Shown: positions 32,939 through 41,829, counted from the stretch's first letter. The stretch: 64,000 bases of DNA from Kineothrix sp. MB12-C1 (GCF_030863805.1 NZ_CP132957.1:3224001-3288000), one strand, 5' to 3'. Notes: generated from the letters alone by a model not told the origin. Program-made: numbers and translations.

Positions 32939-34227
32939 TGGAATTGAATGTTGTAGTATTAGCGGTCATCGTATTATTAGTATGCTTGTTCCTGAAGGTT
33001 CCGGTGTTCGTATCTATTCTGGCAGGCTGCGTTACTTATTTTGCCATTGCCTCGAATGTTTCCAGTCTCATTATCGTTCAGAGAATTGTTGCGGGTACGG
33101 AAAGTATTCCTCTTTTAGCAGTCCCCTTCTTCGTTTGTGCGGGTGTGCTGATGAATTACTCCGGGGTGACGTCGAGAATTATGGACTTTTGTTCTGTAAT
33201 AACAGGACGTATGACAGGAGGACTGGCACAAGTAAACGTACTCCTTTCCACATTGATGGGAGGGTTGTCCGGCTCTAATCTTGCCGATGCGGCTATGCAA
33301 TCGAAAATGCTCGTGCCGGAAATGGAGAAAAAAGGATTTTCCAAGGAATTTTCTTCTGTAGTAACAGCGACTTCTTCCATGATTACCCCCCTGATTCCGC
33401 CCGGAATCGGAATGATCATTTACGCTTCCGTAACCAATTTATCGGTCGGAAAGCTGTTTATATCCGGTATCGGAGTGGGAGCTACCTTATGTATTTCATT
33501 AATGATATTGGTACGTTTCATTTCGAAAAAGAGAGGATATGTGCCGATTCGTACAGAGAGAGCATCTTTTCAGGAACTTTGGAAAGCATTAAAAGGAGCT
33601 TTTTTACCGCTTTGCTTACCTATCGTCATTATCGGCGGTATCAGAATCGGCGTGTTCACCCCTACGGAGGCAGGAGCGGTTGCTATCGTGTACTCCATGG
33701 TACTAGGTTTCGTATATAAAAATCTGAATGTGAAGAATCTCGTTTCAGCGGTAAAAGAAACGGTATTAACAACGGCTTCTATTATGCTTATTGTAGGTGC
33801 TGCATCTGCGTTGAGCTGGATATTTACAAAAGAAATGATTCCTCAAACACTGACCAATTATATCGTAAATAGTATTTCTAATAAATATGTATTTATGATT
33901 ATCGTGAACTTCTTCCTTATTATTGTAGGAATGTTTATCGAAGGTAATGCGATCAATATTATACTCGGTCCTTTGCTTGCACCGATAGCGGCAGCCTATG
34001 GAATTGACCCGATTCAGTTCGCAATGGTATTTATTTTCAATATTTCCATAGGTTCTCTTTCTCCTCCGATGGGTACCTTGATGTTCGTTACTTGCGGTAT
34101 CACAAAATGTAAGATTAAGAACTTTATTAAAGAGGCAGTGCCTTTCTATTTGCTTCTTTTACTCGTTTTGTTACTGTTAACCTTTATCCCGGTCCTTACA
34201 ACGGGACTCGTTACTCTGTTCTATTAA
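32938..34227 (+). CDS. dctM: TRAP transporter large permease DctM
   Basis: A 429-residue polytopic protein with about 12 transmembrane segments. Family motifs are PLLAVPFFVCAGVLMN, GGLSGSNLADAAMQSKMLVPEM, ITPLIPPGIGMIIYA and TPTEAGAVAIVYSM. It forms the sodium-coupled transport channel. ATG 32938 overlaps the dctQ stop by one base, indicating translational coupling. Confidence 0.93.
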   Translation: MELNVVVLAVIVLLVCLFLKVPVFVSILAGCVTYFAIASNVSSLIIVQRIVAGTESIPLLAVPFFVCAGVLMNYSGVTSRIMDFCSVITGRMTGGLAQVNVLLSTLMGGLSGSNLADAAMQSKMLVPEMEKKGFSKEFSSVVTATSSMITPLIPPGIGMIIYASVTNLSVGKLFISGIGVGATLCISLMILVRFISKKRGYVPIRTERASFQELWKALKGAFLPLCLPIVIIGGIRIGVFTPTEAGAVAIVYSMVLGFVYKNLNVKNLVSAVKETVLTTASIMLIVGAASALSWIFTKEMIPQTLTNYIVNSISNKYVFMIIVNFFLIIVGMFIEGNAINIILGPLLAPIAAAYGIDPIQFAMVFIFNISIGSLSPPMGTLMFVTCGITKCKIKNFIKEAVPFYLLLLLVLLLLTFIPVLTTGLVTLFY

Positions 34228-34243
34228 GATGGGAGGCAGTATA

Positions 34244-34519
34244 TTGATTAAAGGATTGATGATTCATGAGAAGGATAATGTAATTGTTGCCATTGAACCG
34301 ATAAAAGCCGGAGAAGAAATCCAATATAAAAGAAAAGATAATAGTGTGGGAGCTTTAAAGGTAAATGAAGATATTACTATTTATCATAAGCTTGCCCTTA
34401 CGGATATTCCCGAAGGAGCCAGGCTGATTAAATACGGTCAGGTAATTGGGGTAGCCACACAGCCAATAGGAAGTGGCATGCATGTACATACCCATAACGT
34501 GAAAAGTGAAAAAGATTGA
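34244..34519 (+). CDS. UxaA-type dehydratase small subunit (SAF domain)
   Basis: A 91-residue SAF-domain protein equivalent to the N-terminal domain of altronate/galactarate dehydratases. It opens MIKGLMIHEKDNVIVAIEPIK and ends with GSGMHVHTHNV, the histidine-rich motif next to the metal site. The start is TTG 34244, seven bases after GGGAGG; the ATG at 34229 would precede that ribosome site. It is encoded separately from the large subunit, 16 bp upstream of it, as is common for split UxaA enzymes. Confidence 0.88.
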   Translation: MIKGLMIHEKDNVIVAIEPIKAGEEIQYKRKDNSVGALKVNEDITIYHKLALTDIPEGARLIKYGQVIGVATQPIGSGMHVHTHNVKSEKD

Positions 34520-34534
34520 TGGAAGGAGGGTGAT

Positions 34535-35701
34535 GTGAAAATGAATTTTTATGGATACGAAAGAAGTGATGGTAAAGTAGGAGTGAGAAACCATGTTTTG
34601 ATTCTGCCTGCGAGCGTTTGCGCTTCCGATACGGCAGAAATGATTGCCAGACAGGTGAGCGGAGCGGTATCCTTCCACAATCAAAATGGATGTTCCCAGG
34701 TGCCGTCTGACCAAATCCATACCATGAATATGATGGCAGGATATGCGGCGAACCCTAATGTATATGGAACCGTAGTTATATCTCTTGGCTGTGAGAACTG
34801 CCAGATGGATCTTGTGGTGGCGGAGATTAAGAAGCTGACCGATAAGCCGATAAAGACCCTGATTATTCAGGAAGAAGGCGGTACGATCAGAACCATGGAA
34901 AAGGGAGTGCGTTATGCAATGGAGATGGTGCAGGAAGCTTCTCTTTTACAAAAGAAGGAATTCCCTATCAGTAAGCTGATTGTAGGAACCGAATGCGGAG
35001 GCTCCGATCCCACCTCAGGGCTGGCAGCCAATCCGATGGTAGGTGAGATGTGCGACTTGCTCGTAGGAGAAGGCGGAACAGCAGTATTAAGCGAAACCAC
35101 CGAATTCATCGGGGCGGAACATATCCTGGCTAAAAGAGCGGCGAATCCTGAGTTGGAAAAAGAAATATACCATATTATTAGCAGATATGAAGAAAGCTTG
35201 GAAATGGCGGGAGAAAAGGTACGTGCAGGCAATCCTTCCCCGGGGAATAAGGCGGGTGGAATTACTACGCTGGAAGAAAAATCCTTAGGCTGTATCCATA
35301 AGGGAGGCAGCACGCCGGTACAAGATGTGGTGGATTATGCGATGCCTATCGAGAGCAAAGGGCTTGTCATTATGGATACGCCGGGCAACGATCCTTCTTC
35401 CATCGCAGGCATGATAGCAGGGGGAGCACAGATTGTCGTATTCACCTCAGGACGGGGAACGCCTACGGGCAATCCGCTGGCACCTGTAATAAAAGTAACG
35501 GGTAACAGAGAGACCTATGCTATGATGCAGGATAATATTGATGTAGATGCCAGCCATGTGATTTATGGTCCGGAAAGCTTGGAAGAGCTTGGAGCCATGT
35601 TATTAGAAGAAGTAGTAGAAGTAGCGAAGGGAAAACTGACGAAAGCAGAAGTTCTCGGCTTTGTAGAAACATCGGTGCAAAGAGTTTGCAATTATGCGTA
35701 A
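34535..35701 (+). CDS. UxaA-type (altronate-like) dehydratase large subunit
   Basis: A 388-residue protein matching the C-terminal catalytic part of UxaA/GarD dehydratases. It shows GYERSDGKVGVRNHVLILP at the N-terminus, GCENCQ, GTECGGSDPTSGLAANP and GLVIMDTPGNDPSS; conserved cysteines may hold an iron centre. The reaction would be dehydration of a hexonate such as D-altronate to 2-keto-3-deoxygluconate, feeding kdgK and eda. Start GTG 34535 or ATG 34541. Last gene of the operon. Confidence 0.88.
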   Translation: MKMNFYGYERSDGKVGVRNHVLILPASVCASDTAEMIARQVSGAVSFHNQNGCSQVPSDQIHTMNMMAGYAANPNVYGTVVISLGCENCQMDLVVAEIKKLTDKPIKTLIIQEEGGTIRTMEKGVRYAMEMVQEASLLQKKEFPISKLIVGTECGGSDPTSGLAANPMVGEMCDLLVGEGGTAVLSETTEFIGAEHILAKRAANPELEKEIYHIISRYEESLEMAGEKVRAGNPSPGNKAGGITTLEEKSLGCIHKGGSTPVQDVVDYAMPIESKGLVIMDTPGNDPSSIAGMIAGGAQIVVFTSGRGTPTGNPLAPVIKVTGNRETYAMMQDNIDVDASHVIYGPESLEELGAMLLEEVVEVAKGKLTKAEVLGFVETSVQRVCNYA

Positions 35702-35743
35702 GCGATAGATATTTATAGTGTGGATAAAATATCAGGATAATGG

Positions 35744-35780
35744 AATGTCTCAGATTATAATTTAGTCTGAGACATTTTTT
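35744..35780 (+). terminator. Terminator of the sugar-acid operon
   Basis: AATGTCTCAGA (35744-35754) pairs with TCTGAGACATT (35766-35776), followed by T6. Confidence 0.9.
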
Positions 35781-35817
35781 ATTCTATAGGAAACACATTG
35801 TTACATTAAAATATAAA

Positions 35818-35871
35818 AATATTGTTTAACTACTAAACAATATTGACTTATTAAAATATTTGTCCTATACT
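35818..35871 (+). promoter_or_regulatory. Promoter and palindromic operator of marR-suf
   Basis: A sigma-A promoter has TTGACT at 35843-35848, a 17-bp spacer and TATACT at 35866-35871. A perfect inverted repeat, AATATTGTTTA (35818-35828), 5 bp, TAAACAATATT (35834-35844), overlaps the first two bases of the -35 box. Size and symmetry fit a MarR-family dimer, most likely autoregulation by the MarR protein encoded next. Confidence 0.8.
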
Positions 35872-35882
35872 AAGTTAAGGAA

Positions 35883-35983
35883 ACGTAGAAAAGCAAGTGA
35901 AAATCTCATCACCAAAAGTGATTTTAATAGATTTTCATAAAGCAATCTTTGCTTTTGTAACAGTGAGGGTACTGAACTGTTAT
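35883..35983. repeat. Truncated A-family repeat in the marR leader
   Basis: It shares the AAAAGCAAGTGAAAAT and GATTTTAATRGATTTTCA blocks of copy A1 and ends with GTAACAG...CTGTTAT (35957-35983), but lacks the first ~50 bp and has no visible target duplication. It occupies most of the 5' untranslated region between the promoter and marR. Confidence 0.65.
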
Positions 35984-36017
35984 AGTGGATTTATGAAAGG
36001 AATATGAGGCATAGATC

Positions 36018-36548
36018 ATGAATTGTAGAGTAACAGAGAAAATATTTGAGGTCATGAGTATGATTACGGAAGAGCAAAAGAAACCGAGGGAATATGGCGG
36101 ACAGCTTCTATATCATTCGGAAGTTGCTTTTCTGGACGTAGTTCAGCGTTTTCCTGAATTGAACGTCAGCGATATGTCGGATCTTCTGCGGATTACAAAA
36201 GGAGCCGTTACACAGGTTTCTGTCAAGCTATCCAAGAAAGGATTGCTGGAGATATACACGAAGGTTGGAAATAAGAAAGAAAAGTACTTTCGGCTGACGA
36301 GAGAGGGAGAGGAAGTCAGAAAGGAACATTTGAGCTTTCATGAAGAGTCCAATAGAAACCTGTGCGGCTATTTAAAGACCTTAAGTGAGGGTGAGATAGA
36401 GACAATCTTTGAATTTTTGAATCATTTAAAAAGTTGTGTTCCGTTTTGCGAATTTGATTGTATACACAAGCAACAAGATGAAAAAGAAGGAGAAAATGAA
36501 CATGAGTCAGACATTGCTACACATAGACAATTTACATGCGACGCTTGA
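36018..36548 (+). CDS. MarR family regulator with C-terminal cysteine cluster, likely controls suf
   Basis: A 176-residue MarR-type winged-helix protein: DNA-binding region at about residues 48-100 (ELNVSDMSDLLRITKGAVTQVSVKLSKKGLL). After the dimerisation helix comes Cys140-x3-Cys144-x3-Cys148 with further Cys at 3, 116 and 174, unusual for MarR. Being first in the suf operon, behind a palindromic operator, it could sense Fe-S status or oxidants through these cysteines; this is inference. Its 3' end overlaps sufC by 47 bp. GAGG ribosome site at the ATG. Confidence 0.85.
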   Translation: MNCRVTEKIFEVMSMITEEQKKPREYGGQLLYHSEVAFLDVVQRFPELNVSDMSDLLRITKGAVTQVSVKLSKKGLLEIYTKVGNKKEKYFRLTREGEEVRKEHLSFHEESNRNLCGYLKTLSEGEIETIFEFLNHLKSCVPFCEFDCIHKQQDEKEGENEHESDIATHRQFTCDA

Positions 36549-37254
36549 ATCGGAGAAAGTAATTATTAATGGATTAGAGCTGAAGATAGATAAGGGAGAA
36601 ATCCATGTGATTATGGGACCTAACGGTGCCGGGAAGTCCACACTTGCTAATGTGATTATGGGACATCCCGATTATTTAGTAAAAGGTGGAAGTATCTGCT
36701 GGAAAGGTGAAGATATTACGGATTTAGCGACCAACGAACGGGCGAAGAGGGGAGTCTTTTTATCTTTTCAGACACCGGAGGAAATCGATGGAATCACGAT
36801 GAGAGATTTCCTGAAGTCTGCGAAAGCGGCTGTAGAAGGTAAACCCACATCTTTGTTCGCTTTCAGGAGACAGTTGGATGAGACACTGGATTTGCTTAAG
36901 ATGGATAAGGCCTATGCGGACAGGTATGTAAACTTTGGGTTTTCAGGAGGGGAAAAGAAAAAAAGCGAGATTCTTCAACTTCTGATGATGAATCCTGAAC
37001 TGGCTATTTTGGATGAAACCGATTCCGGTCTGGATGTGGATGCAGTGAAAACAGTGAGAGAGGGTATTGCCCATTATAAGAATCTGGATGAGGAACACTC
37101 TCTTTTGATTATTTCCCACAGTACGAAACTGTTGAAGGATTTGCCGGTGGATTATGTTCATGTTTTGGTAAACGGAAAAATAGTTTTTACCGGTGGAAAA
37201 GAGTTGATACAGAAAATTGACCGGGAAGGATTTGCAAGTTTCCTTTCGGAGTGA
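36502..37254 (+). CDS. sufC: Fe-S cluster assembly ATPase SufC
   Basis: A 250-residue ABC-type ATPase of the SUF scaffold. Walker A GPNGAGKST, signature SGGEKKKSEI and Walker B LAILDETDSGLDVDAV, the SufC-specific form with ETDSGLD. It drives conformational changes of SufBD during cluster assembly. ATG 36502 (MSQTLLHIDNL) is chosen, nine bases after AAGGAG; the frame is open upstream within marR. Confidence 0.95.
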   Translation: MSQTLLHIDNLHATLESEKVIINGLELKIDKGEIHVIMGPNGAGKSTLANVIMGHPDYLVKGGSICWKGEDITDLATNERAKRGVFLSFQTPEEIDGITMRDFLKSAKAAVEGKPTSLFAFRRQLDETLDLLKMDKAYADRYVNFGFSGGEKKKSEILQLLMMNPELAILDETDSGLDVDAVKTVREGIAHYKNLDEEHSLLIISHSTKLLKDLPVDYVHVLVNGKIVFTGGKELIQKIDREGFASFLSE

Positions 37255-37265
37255 GGTGAATGTAA

Positions 37266-38672
37266 GTGGAAAAGAAAAGGACACAAATAGATGAGTTCGA
37301 GCGAAACATTTATGATATTTATGACACGGATAATATAGAATATCAGGTGAAGCACGGACTTACTGAAGATATCGTGACTGAGATTTCGATGAATAAGAAC
37401 GATCCGCTATGGATGCGGGAACGTCGTTTGGAGTCGTTAAAAATATATAATGAAAAGGAACTTCCTAAGTGGGGGCCGTCTCTGCATGAACTCAATATGG
37501 ATGAAATTGTAACCTATGTGAGGCCTAAGGCAGCGATGACGGATGATTGGAAAGAATTGCCGGATGATATTAGAGAGACCTTCGAACGTCTCGGTATTCC
37601 CGAGGCAGAATGGAAAGCGCTGGATGGTGTCGGTGCTCAGTATGATTCCGAAGTGGTTTATCACAGTATGCGGGAGGAACTGCTGAAACAAGGTGTTATT
37701 TATACGGATATGGAAACGGCGCTGCAGGAATATGGAGATATTGTAAAAGAGTATTTTATGAAGCTTCTGCCGGCAACGGAGCATAAGTTCCTGGCTCTTC
37801 ATGGAGCAGTTTGGTCGGGCGGTTCCTTCGTGTATGTGCCCGAAGGAGTGAAAGTAAGTATGCCGCTGCAATCCTATTTTCGTTTGAATGCGCCGGGAGC
37901 AGGACAGTTTGAACATACATTGATCATTTGTGAGAAGAATTCCAGCCTTCATTTTATCGAAGGATGTTCTGCGCCGAAACACAACACAATAAACCTGCAT
38001 GCAGGAGCGGTGGAACTATATGTGAAAGAAGGGGCCTCTCTTCGGTATTCCACAATAGAAAACTGGTCCAAGAATATGCTCAATTTGAATACCAAGAGAG
38101 CAGTCGTTGAGAAAAACGGGAAAATTGAATGGGTTTCAGGAACATTTGGCTCCCATATTACGATGTTGTATCCTATGAGTATATTGAAGGGTGAAAATGC
38201 CAAGAGCGAATTCACCGGAATCACTTTTGCGGGGGAAAATCAGGATCTCGATACGGGATCTAAAGTAGTACACGCAGCTCCTAACACCTCCTCTACGGTC
38301 GCTTCCAAGTCCATTTCCAAAAACGGAGGAAAGGCCACGTACCGCAGTTCGGTGGTTATCATGCCGCAGGCGGTAAACAGTAAATGCAGCGTTGTTTGTG
38401 AATCGCTTATGTTAGACAGCGAATCGCGGTCGGATACCGTTCCGGTCATGGATGTGCGAAATGATAAGGCGGATATCGGTCACGAAGCGAAAATTGGAAG
38501 AATCAGTGAGAAGTCCATTTATTATCTTATGACTCGCGGACTGAGCGAGGAAGAGGCGAAAGCGTTGATTGTAAGGGGATTTGTGGAGCCGGTAACGAAA
38601 GAACTGCCGTTGGAATATGCGGTTGAAATGAACCGTCTCATCGGCCTTGAATTAGAAGGAAGTATTGGATAA
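37266..38672 (+). CDS. sufB: Fe-S cluster assembly scaffold SufB
   Basis: A 468-residue beta-helical scaffold protein on which Fe-S clusters are built with SufC and SufD. Typical are GLTEDIVTEIS near the N-terminus, WSGGSFVYVPEGVKV, and the C-terminal DIGHEAKIGRISEKSIYYLMTRGLSEEEAKALIVRGF. GTG start with GAGGTG upstream. Follows sufC after 11 bp. Confidence 0.95.
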   Translation: MEKKRTQIDEFERNIYDIYDTDNIEYQVKHGLTEDIVTEISMNKNDPLWMRERRLESLKIYNEKELPKWGPSLHELNMDEIVTYVRPKAAMTDDWKELPDDIRETFERLGIPEAEWKALDGVGAQYDSEVVYHSMREELLKQGVIYTDMETALQEYGDIVKEYFMKLLPATEHKFLALHGAVWSGGSFVYVPEGVKVSMPLQSYFRLNAPGAGQFEHTLIICEKNSSLHFIEGCSAPKHNTINLHAGAVELYVKEGASLRYSTIENWSKNMLNLNTKRAVVEKNGKIEWVSGTFGSHITMLYPMSILKGENAKSEFTGITFAGENQDLDTGSKVVHAAPNTSSTVASKSISKNGGKATYRSSVVIMPQAVNSKCSVVCESLMLDSESRSDTVPVMDVRNDKADIGHEAKIGRISEKSIYYLMTRGLSEEEAKALIVRGFVEPVTKELPLEYAVEMNRLIGLELEGSIG

Positions 38673-38684
38673 GGAGGAAGGACG

Positions 38685-39773
38685 TTGGCAATTACATTAG
38701 AAAATATGAATCCATTGCAGGTTCCTACATGGAGCTGGTTAAGAATAAACAGCCTTTCTCTTGAGTTTATGGAGGATGGCCCTTCCGCTTACCGGAAGGA
38801 AGCAAAAATAACTTTGCCGGAAGGAGTGCAGATTGACAACATTTTTATCGGAGCAGAGACAAAGGCAATTCCCGACTCTGTGAAAAGAAACTATGAATTT
38901 ATTTCGGATAATTATAATAGCGCATTGGCCCTTACCATTCCGGAAGGCGCTTTGCCGGATACTCCGATTATTATAGAATATTCTTTGGATGAAGAGAACC
39001 GCTTACTAAAGGATTATATTCACATCAAGGCGGAAAAGGACAGCGATGCGACAGTAATTATAAAATACAGCGGAAATACAAAAGAAGAAGCATTTCACTT
39101 CGGCTTTACACTTTTGGAAGCAGAGAAAAACGCAAAAATTAAAATAATCAAATTACAGATGTTGCCGGAAACAGCCACTCACGTGGATGCAGTAGCGGTG
39201 CAGGCCCGGGAAAAGGCTTTTGTAAATATTCTTTTGAATGAGTTGGGAAGCGGTAAAACAGCAGGCGCTTGCGATGTTCTTTTAAATAGTGAACAAAGCA
39301 GCGCGCATTTGGATGGAATCTATATAGGAAAAAACAAAAAAGAAATGGATTTAAATTATCGGATTGCATTTGGCGCAAAGGAAACCGAAGGTAAAATTAC
39401 CGTACGCGGTGCTTTGGCAGATTCTTCGAAGAAAACGCTGAAAAGTACTTTGGATTTCATTACGGGAGCTACGGGAGCCAAAGGAAGTGAAGAGGAAACA
39501 GTACTTGCCTTGAGCGATAAAGCGGTTAATCTTTCCGCACCGCTTTTACTTTGCGGAGAAGATAATGTGGAAGGACAGCACGCTACCTCTACGGGCCGAC
39601 CGGATTCGGATAAGTTGCATTATCTTATGTGCAGAGGTTTTGGCAGAAGAGAAGCCGAACAGTTATTGGTGGAAGCATCTTTCACACCTCTTCTTAACAA
39701 AATCGAGATACCGGAAATCAGAGAGGAAATCACACAATATATTGGAGCGAGTATTTATGGAAAATCAATTTAA
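38685..39773 (+). CDS. sufD: Fe-S cluster assembly protein SufD
   Basis: A 362-residue SufB paralogue. The C-terminal half carries the shared beta-helix end with LHYLMCRGFGRREAEQLLVEASF; the N-terminus differs (LQVPTWSWLRINSLSLEF). Forms the SufBC2D complex. Starts at TTG 38685 with a strong AAGGAGG site. Overlaps sufS by 17 bp. Confidence 0.93.
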   Translation: MAITLENMNPLQVPTWSWLRINSLSLEFMEDGPSAYRKEAKITLPEGVQIDNIFIGAETKAIPDSVKRNYEFISDNYNSALALTIPEGALPDTPIIIEYSLDEENRLLKDYIHIKAEKDSDATVIIKYSGNTKEEAFHFGFTLLEAEKNAKIKIIKLQMLPETATHVDAVAVQAREKAFVNILLNELGSGKTAGACDVLLNSEQSSAHLDGIYIGKNKKEMDLNYRIAFGAKETEGKITVRGALADSSKKTLKSTLDFITGATGAKGSEEETVLALSDKAVNLSAPLLLCGEDNVEGQHATSTGRPDSDKLHYLMCRGFGRREAEQLLVEASFTPLLNKIEIPEIREEITQYIGASIYGKSI

Positions 39774-40998
39774 AAACCAATTTAAGAAAGATTTTCCCCT
39801 GTTGCTCACACGTAAAGAAATAGGGAAAACACTTGTCTATTTGGACAGTGCGGCTACGAGTCAAAAGCCGTTTTCCGTTGTGAAAGCAATAGAGGATTAT
39901 TATAAAAACTATGCGGCAAATCCCCATAGGGGAGCCTATGCTTTGAGTGAGGATGCCACTGCACTCTATGAAAAAGTGAGAAAAAGGACTGCTGATTTTA
40001 TCGGGTGTGATAATCCGGAGGAAATCGTATTTACGGCAGGAACAACGGAGGCAATCAACATGGTTGCGTTATCTTATGGCAGAGCGAATATAGAAGCGGG
40101 CGATGAGATACTGATTACCGTTGCCGAGCATCACAGCAATCTCCTGCCGTGGCAGCGGCTCGCAAAAGAAAAAGGTGCTGTTTTACGGTATGTGTACGGA
40201 GATGAAGAGGGACAGATCACGCTTCAGGAATGGGAAGAGAAAATAAGCAGCCGGACCAAAATAGTGGCTCTTAATTATGTATCGAATGTGCTGGGAGGAA
40301 TTGCTCCGGTAAAGGAGATCGCCGGTATGGCCCATAAGCATGGAGCAGTTGTTGTTCTCGACGGAGCTCAGAGTGTTCCCCATATTAAAACCGATGTGAA
40401 GGAATTGGATGTGGATTTTCTGGCTTTCTCCGGTCATAAGATGATGGCACCTGCGGGAATAGGGGTGCTGTATGGACGAAAAAGTATTTTGGATACGATG
40501 GAGCCACTCATGTTGGGCGGAGGAATTGTAGAAGAGGTATCGGAACAATCGGCAGCTTATATGGATGCTCCATGGAGACTGGAAGCCGGGACGCCTAATG
40601 TAGAAGGTGCAGTAGGTCTTATGGCGGCTATGGATTATTTAAGCGATGCAGGCTGGGAGAATATCCATCATATAGAAACTACACTGCTTCAATATGCGCT
40701 TTATAAGCTTAGCAAGTTGGAAGAGGTAGAAATCTACGGTTCGAAAAGTCCTGAAAACAGAGCGGGGATACTTTCTTTCAATGTAAAGGATGTGCATCCT
40801 CATGATGTTGCCAGCATTTTGAATAGTTACGGAGTAGCTATCCGTGCGGGCCATCATTGTGCGCAGCCCTTGATGAAGCATCTTGGTGCTTCTTCCACCT
40901 GCAGAGCGAGCTTTTATCTTTATAACACATTGGAGGATGTGGATATCTTTGTAGATGCGTTATCAAATGTCAGGAAGGTGCTTGGATATGAATCTTAA
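39757..40998 (+). CDS. sufS: Cysteine desulfurase SufS
   Basis: A 413-residue PLP enzyme that takes sulfur from cysteine for Fe-S assembly. Seen are LDSAATSQKP, the NPHRGAYALS stretch, the PLP lysine in FSGHKMMAPAGIG, RAGHHCAQPLM and the catalytic Cys in SSTCRASFYLYN. ATG 39757 lies within the end of sufD and has a GGAG site; the long upstream open frame overlaps sufD and is not part of the gene. Group II desulfurase, paired with SufU. Confidence 0.95.
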   Translation: MENQFKNQFKKDFPLLLTRKEIGKTLVYLDSAATSQKPFSVVKAIEDYYKNYAANPHRGAYALSEDATALYEKVRKRTADFIGCDNPEEIVFTAGTTEAINMVALSYGRANIEAGDEILITVAEHHSNLLPWQRLAKEKGAVLRYVYGDEEGQITLQEWEEKISSRTKIVALNYVSNVLGGIAPVKEIAGMAHKHGAVVVLDGAQSVPHIKTDVKELDVDFLAFSGHKMMAPAGIGVLYGRKSILDTMEPLMLGGGIVEEVSEQSAAYMDAPWRLEAGTPNVEGAVGLMAAMDYLSDAGWENIHHIETTLLQYALYKLSKLEEVEIYGSKSPENRAGILSFNVKDVHPHDVASILNSYGVAIRAGHHCAQPLMKHLGASSTCRASFYLYNTLEDVDIFVDALSNVRKVLGYES

Positions 40999-41416
40999 TG
41001 AATTATATTCTGAAGTAATAAAAGAACACAGTATTTCCGGTCATAATAAAAAGCATTTGCGGCTTCCTACGGCCGTGATGCCCGGCAGGAATCCGAGCTG
41101 CGGAGATGAAATAGAACTGGAGCTGCAGGTAGAGAATGGTGTGATCGCGGACGGTTCTTTTACCGGAGTGGGATGCGCCATATCTCAGGCTTCTGTTTCA
41201 ATTATGATTGATTTGGTGCGGGAGAAGACAGTAGAAGAGGGCAGGCGGCTGGCGGAAATATTTTTGAAAATGGCGACCAGACAGCCGCTTTCCGACGATG
41301 AGTTAGATGAGTTAGAGGATGCTGCAGCTTTGAAGAATATTTCGGATATGCCGGCACGTGTGAAATGTGCAACGATGCCATGGCATACCTTGGTAAAGGT
41401 ATTGGACAATCTATGA
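40988..41416 (+). CDS. sufU: Sulfur-transfer/zinc protein SufU
   Basis: A 142-residue SufU, which accepts persulfide sulfur from SufS via zinc-ligand swapping. Zinc ligands are Cys38 and Asp40 (NPSCGDEI), Cys63 (GVGCAIS) and Cys127 (VKCATMPW). Overlaps sufS by 11 bp and has a GGAAGG site. The operon order marR-sufCBDSU is complete; there is no sufA or iscU-like gene. Confidence 0.93.
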   Translation: MNLNELYSEVIKEHSISGHNKKHLRLPTAVMPGRNPSCGDEIELELQVENGVIADGSFTGVGCAISQASVSIMIDLVREKTVEEGRRLAEIFLKMATRQPLSDDELDELEDAAALKNISDMPARVKCATMPWHTLVKVLDNL

Positions 41417-41519
41417 TTTGTGCATGGAAATGCTTTAAAAATAAGAGACATATGTTTGTTGAAAATTAGAACTTGACAATTATAAAAAATTAGATTAAGG
41501 TATATTAAAAGAAATAGAC

Positions 41520-41798
41520 AATAAACCTGTGAGAAAGAGTAGTAAGTATCAGGAACTGTTACAGAGAGCTGTCGGTGGTGGAAGGCAGTACAGGAAATTT
41601 TACTGAATGGACTTTCGAGGCCGGACTGAACTTATAGTAGGTTCCGGCGGGATTCGGCCCCGTTATCCTCCCGACATGTATGACAGTACATGGTAGAGTG
41701 GTCATGTTTTAGGCATGGCAATTTGAGTGGTACCGCGATAATAATACTATTTTAAGATTATTACCGTCTCAAGCGATTATTAGCTTGAGGCGGTTTTT
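41520..41798 (+). promoter_or_regulatory. T-box leader with tryptophan (UGG) specifier
   Basis: The 5' part has the stem I AG-bulge region (CAGAGAGCTG) and the specifier segment CTGAATGGACTTTCGAG, where the codon in the specifier position is TGG (41608-41610). The T-box sequence TTGAGTGGTACCGCG ends at 41737. The terminator stem pairs CCGTCTCAAGC (41764-41774) with GCTTGAGGCGG (41783-41793) before T5. Uncharged tRNA-Trp should stabilise the antiterminator and turn on the trpXYZ-type genes. The base after TGG in the T-box is T, which would pair with an A73 discriminator. Confidence 0.88.
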
Positions 41799-41829
41799 AT
41801 GTTATAGGAAATTGCGTCTTATAACATAA
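41794..41829. repeat. Second hairpin directly after the T-box terminator
   Basis: TTTTTATGTTATA (41794-41806) is the exact reverse complement of TATAACATAAAAA (41817-41829); the left arm starts inside the terminator T-run. It resembles the 14-bp inverted repeat at 2488-2551. Confidence 0.55.

Noticed and set aside
39565-39756. Upstream extension of sufS within sufD
   Set aside because: It is the second frame of sufD; SufS proteins begin at the ATG 39757 sequence, which has a GGAG site.
41473-41506. TTGACA and TATATT as the T-box promoter
   Set aside because: The boxes are 22 bp apart, too far for a sigma-A promoter, and no better -10 box was found, so no promoter is claimed there.
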